Below the pieces are notes generated by a model. It was not told the origin of the DNA, did no database searches, and worked only from the letters and a program-made list of their open reading frames with translations. A DNA stretch of 64,000 nucleotides from Sceloporus undulatus (Eukaryota > Chordata > Lepidosauria > Squamata > Phrynosomatidae). The stretch spans positions 122,355,520 through 122,419,519 of the forward strand of contig NC_056527.1 of NCBI RefSeq assembly GCF_019175285.1. The letters run 5' to 3'. The stretch's first letter is position 1; the number at the start of each line of letters is the position of its first letter. The position numbers and the translations under genes were made by a program. Below are positions 24,880 through 33,816 of this stretch, piece by piece.

Positions 24880-25178
24880 AGAAGAAAGGGGTCTCCTGAA
24901 GAAAAAGAAGGGTGTCTTCTAAGGAAGATGGGTGTCTTCTGAAGAAGAATGTCGTCTTCTGAGGAAGATGAAGGGGGTCTCCTGAAGGAGAATGGGATCT
25001 TCTGAGGAAGATGAAGGGGTCTTCTGAGCTAGAAGGGTGTCTTCTGAAGAAGGGAGTCTTCTGAGGAAGACAAAGGGGGTCTTTTGAGGAAGCAGAAGGG
25101 TATCCTGTGAGGAAGAAGAGTGTCTTCTGAAGAAGGAGGGAGTCTTCTGAGGATGAAGAAGGGGGTCTTCTGAAGGAC
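24880..25178. repeat. GA-rich imperfect minisatellite in PURB 3'UTR
   Basis: About ten imperfect units built on GTCTTCTGAGGAAGA, with spacers such as AGGGG and TGAAGAAGG. The core TCTTCTGAAGA is itself a palindrome. It starts about 300 bp after the PURB stop codon. Confidence 0.8.
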
Positions 25179-25490
25179 GTCTCCCCAGGCGGGGCAGGAT
25201 GGCAAGGAGGGAAGAAAATAAAAATATCTGACGAGGCCGAGAAATCATTTGGAGGGCGCTCCAGATGCAGATCGGTGGGTTATGTATTTGCAGGTTGGTC
25301 TCTCTCCAAGGTCCCCCTCTTCTCCTCCTTGATGGAGGGAGGAAGAGGAGAAAAGGAAAGGAAGGAAGGAAGGGTGGAGAGAGAAAGCTCGGGGCTGGAT
25401 TTCGTGGTTCCCACCGGCTCCAAAGGAGGAAGGGAGAGGAAGAAAGAGGGGCTGTCAAAGCGATGGTGTCGGTGTTGTGAGGATGGTGGC

Positions 25491-26576
25491 TCAGTCGTCG
25501 TCCACGTCGTCTCCATCGGAGTCGTCCCCTGCGCCGCTTCCGCTTCCTGGCCCGGCAGTGCCGGCCCTGCGGTCGTAGAGCTTGTCCCGCTGCCTCTCCT
25601 GGATGTCTCTCATCTCGTCGGCGTAGCGGCAGAAGGCCCCTCCGAACTTGGCCCAGGCCTTGTAGGGCACGGTGATGGCGTTGCGGTAGGAGGGCTTGAC
25701 CTCGCTGACGCGGAGGAAGACGCCGTACTTGTTGCAGCCCACGTCGAAGAAGAAGCGCTTGGAGTCCACCGTGATGGAGGTGCCCTCGGGGAGCTCGCCG
25801 TAGAGCCCTCCGCCGGGGCCCCCTCCGCCGCCTCCACCTCCGCCTCCGAGTTCGTCCTCGTCCGCGCCGTAGTCGTCTATGAGCTTGGCCAAGGCGTCGC
25901 GGAACTCAATGAGCCCCTGGGCCGGGAGGGCAATGGTCTGGCCGCTCTGGAGCCCCGTCGGTCCCCCCGGGAAGCCAGGCCCGCCTCCGCCTCCTCCGCC
26001 TCCGGGGCCACGGTTGATGGTCTGGCGGATGCGCAGGAAGCGCCCGCGCTGGTTCTCCTTCAGGTCCAGGTAGTACTTGCGGTTCTCCCGCACCAGGAAC
26101 TCGCTCTTCAGGGCCCGGCGGGGCCCTCCAACGCCGCCCCCGCCGTCCTCCCCGCCTCCTCCGGGGGAGCTCTGGGCCAGCTGCTCAGGGCTGCTAGGCC
26201 CCAGCTGGGCGTAGTGCTCGATGAAGTCGCCCAGATAGTCCCGGAACTCAGCGGCCACCGCCATGGAGAGCGTCAGGCGGCTCTTGGAGCCCCCCGCGCC
26301 GACCTCCGCGATCTTCAGGAAGCGCCCCTTCGCGTTCTGCTTGACGTCCAAGTAGAAGCGCTTGTTCTGGATGTCCAGGCGCTTCGAGGCCAGCTCCTGC
26401 GTCTCCTGCTCCGGGCCTCCGCCGCCTCCGCCTCCGCCGCCTCCTCCTCCGCGGTGGCCCTGGAAGCCTCCTCCACCTCCGCCGCCTCCTCCTCCTCCTC
26501 CACCTCCGCCTCCGCCGCCTCCTCCGCTGCCGCTGCCGCTGCCCCCTCGCTCGCTCCCGCTGTCCCCGTCCGCCAT
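25491..26576 (-). CDS. PURB: Pur-beta, purine-rich element binding protein B
   Basis: PURB binds purine-rich single-stranded DNA and RNA and acts in nucleus and cytoplasm as a transcription and translation regulator, including of smooth-muscle actin and myosin genes. The 361-residue frame is intact in one coding exon, as is usual for this family. After [10 protein letters not shown] comes a long glycine run (roughly residues 11-53). Three PUR repeats follow: about 60-123 ([20 protein letters not shown]), 153-235 ([20 protein letters not shown], then [10 protein letters not shown]) and 258-327 ([20 protein letters not shown]). The end is acidic ([11 protein letters not shown]). Human PURB, as I recall it, is about 312 residues; the excess lies in glycine runs at the N terminus and in both linkers. 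The start is chosen because [12 protein letters not shown] is the conserved beginning. The promoter side is a CpG island with NRF1 motifs. PURA is the main alternative, but the [10 protein letters not shown] start and the linker wording favour PURB. Confidence 0.96.
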   Translation of the reverse strand: MADGDSGSERGGSGSGSGGGGGGGGGGGGGGGGGGGGFQGHRGGGGGGGGGGGGPEQETQELASKRLDIQNKRFYLDVKQNAKGRFLKIAEVGAGGSKSRLTLSMAVAAEFRDYLGDFIEHYAQLGPSSPEQLAQSSPGGGGEDGGGGVGGPRRALKSEFLVRENRKYYLDLKENQRGRFLRIRQTINRGPGGGGGGGGPGFPGGPTGLQSGQTIALPAQGLIEFRDALAKLIDDYGADEDELGGGGGGGGGGPGGGLYGELPEGTSITVDSKRFFFDVGCNKYGVFLRVSEVKPSYRNAITVPYKAWAKFGGAFCRYADEMRDIQERQRDKLYDRRAGTAGPGSGSGAGDDSDGDDVDDD

Positions 26577-27430
26577 CTTCTCACTCGTCCTTCGCTGCCT
26601 CAGGTTCCTCTCAGAAGAGGCTTCCTCCGCCGTCGCCGCTCAGGCCCAGGCCTGCCTCCTCGCCCGCCTGCCTTCCTGCCTGCCTCCCTTCCTGCCTTCC
26701 GTCCCTCCGTCCGTCCTCCTCCTCCTTCTCCGCCTCACTCGCGCTCCCTTCTCCTCACGCACTCGAGCCCTGGCTCTCCCTCGCTCTCTCACGAGCGCGC
26801 ACGCACGCACGTACTCACGCAACAACCTTCGCGCGCATGCGCGTGCGTCCCTCCCTACGTGCGCGTCTTTCTTTTTCCTCCATTGCCTTCCCTTTTCCTC
26901 GCTCACGCACACTTCCGCACCCGAGCGCTAAGCCCCGCCCACTTTACCTCACAGAATCTCGCCTTTAACAGAGGGGATGGGGGAAAGAACTCACGCGCGC
27001 ATGCGCACTCTGGATTTGACATACTCTCGCTCATTTTTTTCCTCGCTTGCGCATGCGCACTCGGGATTTGACGTACTCTCATTTTTTGGGGGTCGCCTTT
27101 TATTGTTAAACTGAATTTTCACGTACACTGTCTCACTCGTTTTTTGTCCTCGCCTTTTTTATATACACTCCCGCGCGCATGCGCACTCTGCATTTCATGT
27201 ACTCTCCCTCTCATTTTTTTGTTTCTCCCCTTCTCTGCGACAAGAAGGAGCGAGTGCAGAGCCGCGCATGCGCATCCGCGTCTTCTCGAACTCGGCGCCT
27301 CTGTCGCGTTGCGCGCGCAGCCCCTTTCCTCTCTGGCTCCTGATTGGTGGGTTCCGTAGCCCCGCCCCCCGCGTTTCCTCTTGGAGACAAGACCGCCGCC
27401 TTAAGCTCCTCCCCTAGCGGACCTGAAGGG
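26577..27430 (-). promoter_or_regulatory. PURB: PURB CpG-island promoter with NRF1 palindromes
   Basis: CpG-dense DNA upstream of the PURB start. The palindrome GCGCATGCGC, core of the NRF1 consensus, occurs perfectly five times: 26833-26842, 26997-27006, 27049-27058, 27175-27184 and 27264-27273. GC boxes (CCCCGCCC) lie near 26931 and 27360. No TATA box was assigned and the transcription start cannot be placed exactly. Confidence 0.7.
26989..27220. repeat. degenerate tandem repeat carrying NRF1 cores
   Basis: Units of about 52-60 bp share the order GCGCATGCGCACTC, GATTTGAC (or CATTTCAT), TACTCTC and CATTTTTT. Clear units start near 26989, 27041 and 27161, with a decayed one between 27094 and 27160 that has lost its palindrome. 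Confidence 0.65.
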
Positions 27431-27448
27431 AGACATGAGGATCTTTGG

Positions 27449-27651
27449 GCTTGTATCCATACTGCAGAGATAACCCGGTTTGGCACCGCATTAACTCTTT
27501 TCTGGCTCAAAGGCTGTGGAATTCTGGGAGTTGGAGTTTGTTGTGGGGTCCAGAGCGGAGCAAACTCCAACTCCCAGAATTCCACAGCCTTTGAGCCAGA
27601 CAACAACTTAAAGCGGTGCCAAACTGGGTTATCTCTGCAGTGTGGACCTAG
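27449..27651. mobile_element. palindromic MITE, 'AACCCGG' subtype
   Basis: Outer arms CTGCAGAGATAACCCGGTTT and CTGGGTTATCTCTGCAGTG; inner arms AAGGCTGTGGAATTCTGGGA and CCAGAATTCCACAGCCTTTG. It lies just upstream of the PURB CpG island. It shares its outer-arm variant with the copy at 33900 rather than with other copies, which read AATAATCCAG. Confidence 0.75.
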
Positions 27652-28257
27652 ATATTCCTAGAGAGAACATATTAATGAAATCTGTGACTAATCAACAGTT
27701 TGCATTAAACACAAAAGGTGTGAAACCAATGCTGTGTAGGTTTCCCTGTTGTGCGGCTGAAGGCTTGCTGGCAAGGACATCTGCTGGGCCTTGCGACAGT
27801 TTTGTGCCTCCGTCCCTACTAGGATCACTTTCCCCCAGCTGCTCTGGCAGAGAAAGGGGGCAGAAAGCGGGTCACCCAGGGCCAAAAGTTCCCTTGGTTT
27901 GTGGCGGCATTCCTGCGGCATCCTCTTCCCAGCTTTTTGGTGTTAACTGGATTGTGGCTAATGCTGAAAACAGAGATAGGGCCCAGAGTGGCGGCCAAAC
28001 CCCTTGTCTAGGAATGCAGAACATGCAACTCAACGCTATGGTCTTAGCTGACTTTTGCTTAAGGGGGGGGCTGATATATATTTACAAGACTATATATATA
28101 TATAATGCATAACTTATGGGATGGTCTTGAGAGACCTCTGCTGGCGAAAGACTTCACTCACTATCAGGGTTTGGGTTTTATCTGGTTAGAATTTTAGGGT
28201 ACATTATTATTTCTCAATGAGAACATCAAAGAGAGGTTACATTTTCCAAGGTCTGAA

Positions 28258-28456
28258 ACGCACTGCAGAAATAATCTGGTTTGAGACCGCTTTAACTGCC
28301 CTGGTTCAGTGCTAGGAAATCCTGGGAATTGGCATTTATTGTGGCACCAGAGGTCTCTTAACAGAGAAGGCTGCATGTCTCACAAAACTAGAGTTCTCTA
28401 GCATTGAGCCGGGACAGTTAAAGCGGTCTCAAACTGGATTATTTCTGCAGTGTGTA
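28258..28456. mobile_element. palindromic MITE, full copy
   Basis: Left ACTGCAGAAATAATCTGGTT, right AACTGGATTATTTCTGCAGT, with the inner GTGCTAGGAAATCCTGGGAA partly paired to CTCTAGCATTGAGCC. Confidence 0.7.
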
Positions 28457-28459
28457 TTG

Positions 28460-30529
28460 GAGCTGAGAACTTGAGAAAGCTGTTTTGGGGACTACAACTC
28501 CCCCAGATAGCAAGTAATAGGTATGAGAGACGGCTTGCCAACTGCTACCCTTGTTTTGCATCACTCCAGGGATGTACCAGATGTGCTCCTCAAAGTGGTG
28601 GAACATAGACTGGGGCTAGTCTGCATGCTATTGATAGTTGATCCATAGTGAGCTGCCAGGAAAGAAAGAATTGTAGTCAATGGGCATAAATTTGGTACCG
28701 TTCAGTGGGAAAATTAGCATTTTTCTGCATTTAAGAGTTGTAAGTTCGGCTTGGAGTCAGAGGGAGCAGTTGTCCATTTTAGCACAAACCCACATCTAGG
28801 CTCCAGTTAAAGAAATCAAATGCGAACGCAAGCTCTTGTACATGTATAGATGAGAGGATTTAAGTGGGTGGTTGTGCGTTGAAATCCATTTTTCAACATA
28901 AGTCTTAATGCTAATAGGACGTTTCACTCTTTTTGCATCTGGCCTAGCTAGAGGCTGGCATTGTGCCTTCACTCTGAAATAAGTCCTGCTCAACTAATAT
29001 AAGACCTGCAGCCAGACTGCAGCTTGCACCTGAGAACTGCCCTACTGACCTGGATCAATTCAAAATCTGACCTAATTCAGCTTGGGATGTCCAAAAAAAG
29101 GTCGCTGTTCCAAATGCTGATCCTGTTCTTAGCTGGCGGCTTCTATGACAGCCGTGTGAATTGTGTGCCCCTCCAGATGTAATTGAACTCCAACTCCCAG
29201 CAGTCCTAGCCAACATGGCCAATGCTAAGGAATGCTGGGAGTTGTCATCCAACAACATCAAAATAACCCAAAGCCCCGCTCTAGGAATTTCACAAGAAGA
29301 GCAGGCAGGAGAGAGGAACTATCAGTGGATGCTAGTCCTAGCAGTTAAATGGACCTTTCATTTTCAGAAGCACCAAATGATGTGCAAAACTACAAGAGAT
29401 CGACATCCACTGCCTGTGAGATTCTCAAAAGCATTTGGTTGGCAACTGTTGGAGGCAAAATGTTACACAAGAAGGATCTTTGGTGAAGGCAATGGCAGTT
29501 TTTATGTCAACCTGGTGCAGTGCAATTCCCACAATCACCCATTTCTGCAATTCCATGTGTTTCAGACTGAAGCTATCATGCAACAGTGAAATTAAGTTCC
29601 ATTTTAATTAAGCTTCTTTCGTTCTTTTTTTTATATAAACAAGGCAACGCACATCTCTTGGGGTGTGTTGTTGACTGTCCTCTTGTCGCGCATCTGCAAC
29701 AGCAGCAGACGGTGCAAAAATCGCTGCCCGTCTAGATGCCAACACCAGTCGGATTATGACTTGCTTCTCCGCAGGCACCTGGCCATTCTGCTGTTGATGT
29801 CAGGCAGGTTGTCCTCAGCTTGTTTCTTGCCCCACTTTTGTTTGGCTTGGTTATTGAACAGTAAATGCATGTTTGCGTGAAGTTAAACCTGCTAGTGTTC
29901 AAAGTGCCCCAGGAGCCTCCGTTATTTCAAATGACTAGTGGATATCCTCCTCCCTTCCTCCATCTCCCTGCCCAGCTGCTGCTGTCTGCATTTGCTGGCC
30001 TGTAAGTGGATCCTTGTGGTATTAGCCCATCAATAGCAAACTTATCCTGGGGGCCAGGAGAGGAGGAGGAGGAGGGGGACAGATGCCTACTGTTCTAAAG
30101 ATAACTCCTTCTTCTGGAGGGGTCAAAGATGGCAACAAGAGCTGGGGAAGTACATTTCCTTCTCTTGGTTCCTGATTGACTGACTGGAGATTTAACCAAA
30201 CTGATATTTGCTTGGGAAAGTTGCTCTGTTTGGACTACGACTCCCAGAATATAACAGGCAGCATAGACAGTTGTGAGTGATGCCAGTGGCATCAGTGGCT
30301 GGGGGTATTCCCAGGAGTTTAGTTGCCAAAAAGTAAAGTTTCCAAACTCTAGGCAAGAATCATGCGCCAGTGCATATATATGCCTTCGTAGGTAGGGAAC
30401 CACTTCATGAACCGATAAAGCTACATGTTGTTATACATTTACTTTTTAAAATGAGATCGGCCTCAAAGAGGAACTAAGAAAGAGACGAATTGTTAAAAAG
30501 TTGCACTTACAACTCATTTACAAGGAAGG
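28460..30529. other. intergenic between PURB and H2AZ2, little recognised
   Basis: No gene recognised. A short foldback element of the CTCCAACTCCCAGCA / TGCTGGGAGTTGTCATCC type lies at about 29170-29285. Other short frames show no domain. Confidence 0.4.
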
Positions 30530-30745
30530 ATGTTTACACTGCAGAAATAATCCAGTTTGAGACCACTTTAACTGCCCTGGCTCAGTGCTAAATAATCCTG
30601 GGAATTGTAATTTTATTGTGGCAGCAGAGCTCTCTAACGGAGAAGACTAAATGTCCTGCAAGACTACAGTTCCCAGAATTCCCAAGTACTGAGCCAGGGC
30701 AGTTAAAGCGGTCTCAAACTGGATTATTTCTGCAGTGGGATTTGG
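30530..30745. mobile_element. palindromic MITE, full copy
   Basis: Left CACTGCAGAAATAATCCAGT, right ACTGGATTATTTCTGCAGTG; inner arms AACTGCCCTGGCTCAGTGCT and AGTACTGAGCCAGGGCAGTT. This is one of the best-preserved copies in the window. Confidence 0.8.
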
Positions 30746-31199
30746 ACCAAGCTCAGTAGTACAGCCCTGCAAAAAAAAAAAAAAATCCCCGTTTCTGGCA
30801 TCTCTGAGTAAACCTGAGAAAGGCTCCTGTCCGAAATCTTGGAAAGATGCTCCCAATGGAAAATACAAAGCTAGATTTACCTGCAGCTTCATTTAGAATA
30901 AGATGCTTTAATTTCCCAATTTGCTGGGGGCATGTGTACTGTAGTTTATTTGCAATGCCAACAGACAGAGTAACAACTTGTGTGATAAGTGAATATACTA
31001 CCCCATCTAGTGGGTGATGTAGGATTTTCTCTCACTGGGAAATATACGTATTGTACTATACTTAATTGTATTAGATTTCATTACACAGTAATAACTTGTT
31101 CTGCTGCTGCTGGTTTTTCTGACACTGCAGACTGGGTCAGCCAGAAAAAATCAGTAGTAGCAGAAGAAATTATAAACCATCCATTCCTGGGTATAAAAT

Positions 31200-31445
31200 G
31201 CTGATTGAAAACACTTAAATTCTGGACTGTGGCAACAACTCTCAGGCCATTGAAACCCAAAAGCACTTGGACAACTTCAACAGGAAAGAGGAAACTCTTA
31301 AAGACAGCGACGTTTGGCTACTAGTCCTGAAAAACACTAAAATCAAGACACAACAAATGCAAATGAAAACCGCACAGGGTCTGGGTTTTTCCCAGCAGAC
31401 AATGGATCTCTAATAAATCAAACACAAATCCTCCTTTCATATCCT
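31200..31445. repeat. unclassified interspersed repeat, tentative
   Basis: The block from GAAACCCAAAAGCACTTGGA through AGTCCTGAAAAACACTAAA to GGGTTTTTCCCAGCAG has the wording of a dispersed squamate repeat I cannot name. It has no second copy in this window. Confidence 0.25.
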
Positions 31446-31474
31446 CCTGAAATGGCCTTGTCATTCAACAGCAC

Positions 31475-31479
<5 letters not shown>

Positions 31480-31508
<29 letters not shown>

Positions 31509-31548
31509 GTTGTTGTTGTTGTTGTTATTATTATTATTATTTATATCC
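31480..31548 (+). repeat. (AAT)n-(GTT)n-(ATT)n compound microsatellite
   Basis: About ten AAT units, then GTT units, then ATT units, giving an inverted AAT/ATT arrangement at the 3' end of the L2 copy that follows. Confidence 0.9.
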
Positions 31549-32285
31549 CGCCTCTCTACAAAATTTCAATTGGGGCTGCTTACAAGATTAAAATATACAG
31601 TTCAAACCCTCAACCCACCCACCCCTTAAAATGCAATTAAACAATGTGGAATTTAAAACATAAAGCAAACTTAAAAATAATACAATAAACTGTGGTGAAG
31701 TCAGAGATCAGCAGTTAGATTTTCCTTCCAATGGCCAGAGAACTATTCAGGAAAGGCCTGCCGGAAGAGATCCGTCTTTATGGCTTTTAAAAAGCTGTTT
31801 AGGGTGGTAATATGACGGATCTCATCCGGCAGGCCATTCCACAATCTGGGGGCAATGGCTGAAAAGGTCCTCTGGGAGGTTGTGGAGGTCGTGGACAAAT
31901 TTTTCCCCGAGGATCTAAGTGTGTGAGGAGGATTATATGGAAGGAGGCAGTCCTGAAGATAGGTTGGACCCAAGCCATTTAGGGCTTTAAAGGTGATAAC
32001 CAACAACTTGTACTGAGCTCGGAAACTGATGGGCAGCCAGCGGAGTGATCTTAAGATTGGTGTTATATGGTTCCTTCTGGACGTACCAGAGACCAATCTG
32101 GTTGCCATGTTTTGAACTAATTGAAGTTTCCAGACCAAGCACAAGGGTAGCCCCATGTAGAGCACATTGCAGAAATAAAGGCGCGAGATTACCAGCGCAT
32201 GTACTACAGTCTCAGGGTCCCTGGCTTCCAGGAAAGGGCGCAGCTGGCATATCAGCCGAAGCTGATAACAGGCATTCCTAACCTA
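31549..32285 (-). mobile_element. L2-type LINE 3' part
   Basis: The minus strand encodes 140 residues of the C-terminal region of a non-LTR reverse transcriptase: LVQNMATRLVSGTSRRNHIT, LRSLRWLPISFRAQYKLLVI, FKALNGLGPTYLQD, SAIAPRLWNGLPDEIR and FLKAIKTDLFRQAF. This order is typical of L2-clade ORF2. The frame is still open over this stretch, so the insertion is relatively young. The 5' part is missing. A related + strand scrap lies at 61830-61940. Confidence 0.7.
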
Positions 32286-32439
32286 TATATATCATATATA
32301 CCCCACTCTCTTCCATGCCCCCATTCTCTGAAGATGTCAGCCACAGATGATGGCAAAATGTCAGGAATAAACTCTTCTAGAAGATGGCCACATTGCCCAA
32401 AAAACCCAAGCACTGGACTATAGCTCATTAGGATTAAAA

Positions 32440-32770
32440 GCCTCACTCAGCCATGGAAACCCTAGGGCAGTGATGAAGAACCATTAAGAGACCGAGTGCC
32501 CAAACTGCAACCCAAAACCCATTTATTTATCGCAATGTGCCACATCCCTCTGGATTTCTAGTGACAAACTGTAGTGAACTCTGTGTTGGAACTATGGTGC
32601 GTCATGTGCCCACAGAGAGGGCTCTGAGTGCCACCTCTGGCATGCGTGCCATAGGTTCGCCACCACTGCCCTAGGGCAAGTGACACTCTTTCGGCTTCAG
32701 AGGATGGTAATGCCAAACCTCCTCTGAAAAATCCTGCCAAGAAAACCCCACAATAGGTTCACTATATCTA
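32440..32770 (+). mobile_element. tRNA-headed SINE fragment split by a hAT MITE
   Basis: SINE sequence reaches CAGCCATGGAAAC at 32460 and resumes at GGGCAAGTGACACTCT (about 32674), continuing to CTGCCAAGAAAACCCC and ATAGGTTCAC. Joined, this is the usual body of the SINE copies at 32803 and 36133. Confidence 0.6.
32468..32668. mobile_element. hAT-type MITE with perfect 8-bp target duplication
   Basis: A 201-bp element flanked on both sides by CCCTAGGG (32460-32467 and 32669-32676). The ends are CAGTGATGAAGAACC and GGTTCGCCACCACTG, imperfect inverted repeats starting CAGTG. Length, 8-bp duplication and CAGTG end are hallmarks of hAT. It is non-coding. Confidence 0.8.
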
Positions 32771-32801
32771 TCTATCTAGAGAGAGAGAGAGAGAGAGAGT
32801 G
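32771..32801 (+). repeat. (TCTA)n-(GA)n microsatellite
   Basis: A few TCTA units followed by about nine GA units, between two SINE copies. Confidence 0.85.
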
Positions 32802-32802
32802 T

Positions 32803-32983
32803 GCCAAGATGGTGTAGTGGTTTAAGCATTGGACTATGACTCTGGAGACCTGGGTTCGAATCCCCTTTCAGCCCTGGAATTGTCAAGTCACACTCTCTCA
32901 GCCTCAGAGGGCAGCAATGACAAAACTTCTCTGAAGGAACCTGCCAAGAAAACCCGTGACAGGGTCCTCATAGACTTGAAGGC
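32803..32983 (+). mobile_element. tRNA-derived SINE
   Basis: The head has a pol III A box (TGGTGTAGTGG) and B box (GGTTCGAATCC at about 32855). The body has GTCACACTCTCTCAGCCTCA and CTGCCAAGAAAACC. The head is tRNA-like but no functional tRNA is folded. The body resembles the MIR/L2-tailed type. Confidence 0.7.
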
Positions 32984-33339
32984 AAATGACACACATTTTT
33001 GTGGCTGTAAAGCCACTTCTTCAGATGGCAGTGCACAACTCCAACACAGTTTTATTTGTACATCTAAAGGCGTTTTAAAAAGCCTTTTTTCAGGACTGGC
33101 ATCCCTTAATCCTAAAAGCGTATTTTGAGAAAGCTCTAATACTTTGTGGAGAAGTGTCTTTTTTAAATCCTTTTTCCTCAGTGTGACAGGAAGAAATAAA
33201 ATGTTTTTGCTCTGTGTGTGTGCGTGTGTTTACACAATTTTTGACGGGAAACGTGACAATGAAGCGCAGCCCACAGCTTATTAAAAGACCCATTTATGTC
33301 TACGAGGCCAATTAATCTGCCATTCAAGGCCTTTGACTC

Positions 33340-33813
33340 CATTTTTCCCCTCACTCTCTCTTCGCGCAAACAAACAAGTGGGGGAGGGGGAGCCAATATG
33401 GGCGGGAAAACTCCCTTCGCTTTTCATTGGCTCAGAGCGCCGTCACTTCTTTAGCACCGCCTCCTTTACGACGCCTCCTCTCTTCTATTGGTCGAGCGCC
33501 TTGTCACTCCACGCCTTATCCCTCCCTCTTCACACTCACTCTTGACGTGCCGTGTGCAAAAAAGGAGACGGGGTGATTGGCGGGGGTAAAAAAACAGCCG
33601 TTAAACGGGCCGAGGGGCGTGGCTTAGCCGAGGAAGCAACAAGGCGCCCCCTGATTGGCCAAGGCGGGAGGTTCAAACTAGCACGGCTGGCGCTGATTGG
33701 CTCGCCTGGGCCGCGGCAGGCCAGGGCTCCCTCCTCGCGTTCAGGCGGGTTATTATTGTCTCTCGACTTTCTCTGAGGCGCCTTTTAGCTCCGAATCGGG
33801 ACCTCGCGGAACC
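33340..33813 (+). promoter_or_regulatory. H2AZ2: H2AZ2 CpG-island promoter with five CCAAT boxes
   Basis: ATTGG (inverted CCAAT, the NF-Y site) occurs at 33426-33430, 33487-33491, 33576-33580, 33654-33658 and 33696-33700. TTCAAA at 33672-33677 could be an inverted cell-cycle homology region. Several CCAAT boxes with a CHR is the usual design of cell-cycle genes, and fits a histone-variant gene. A TGACG half-site lies at 33543. No TATA box was assigned. Confidence 0.7.
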
Positions 33814-33816
33814 ATG
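33814..33816 (+). CDS. H2AZ2: H2AZ2 exon 1 coding part (start codon only)
   Basis: ACC ATG is followed at once by the donor GTGAGC. A first coding exon holding only the ATG is what the exon-2 start (GCTGGAGGC, Ala-2) requires and is the usual H2A.Z gene design. Confidence 0.85.

Larger units (their letters stand above)
15850..25490 (-). other. PURB: inferred PURB 3'UTR (about 9.6 kb)
   Basis: Downstream of the PURB stop on the minus strand lies a long AT-rich tract almost free of the interspersed repeats that crowd both sides. One BovB/SINE tail at about 18950-19010 and some microsatellites are the exceptions. The minus strand has AATAAA at 15876-15871, after which repeats resume, and an internal AATAAA at 19374-19369 could serve an earlier end. 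Four minus-strand UGUANAUA Pumilio-type motifs lie at 16680-16687, 18153-18160, 19602-19609 and 20915-20922. I recall the human PURB transcript as a single exon of roughly 9 kb, so this length is plausible. No protein-coding frame is supported inside. The boundaries are inference. Confidence 0.6.

Noticed and set aside
25275-27071. 598-residue plus-strand open frame
   Set aside because: It is the antisense of PURB and its GC-rich promoter; Ala/Ser/Pro-rich composition follows from the glycine codons on the other strand.
32803-32870. Possible tRNA gene with A and B boxes
   Set aside because: The head does not complete a cloverleaf and continues into a repeated SINE body.
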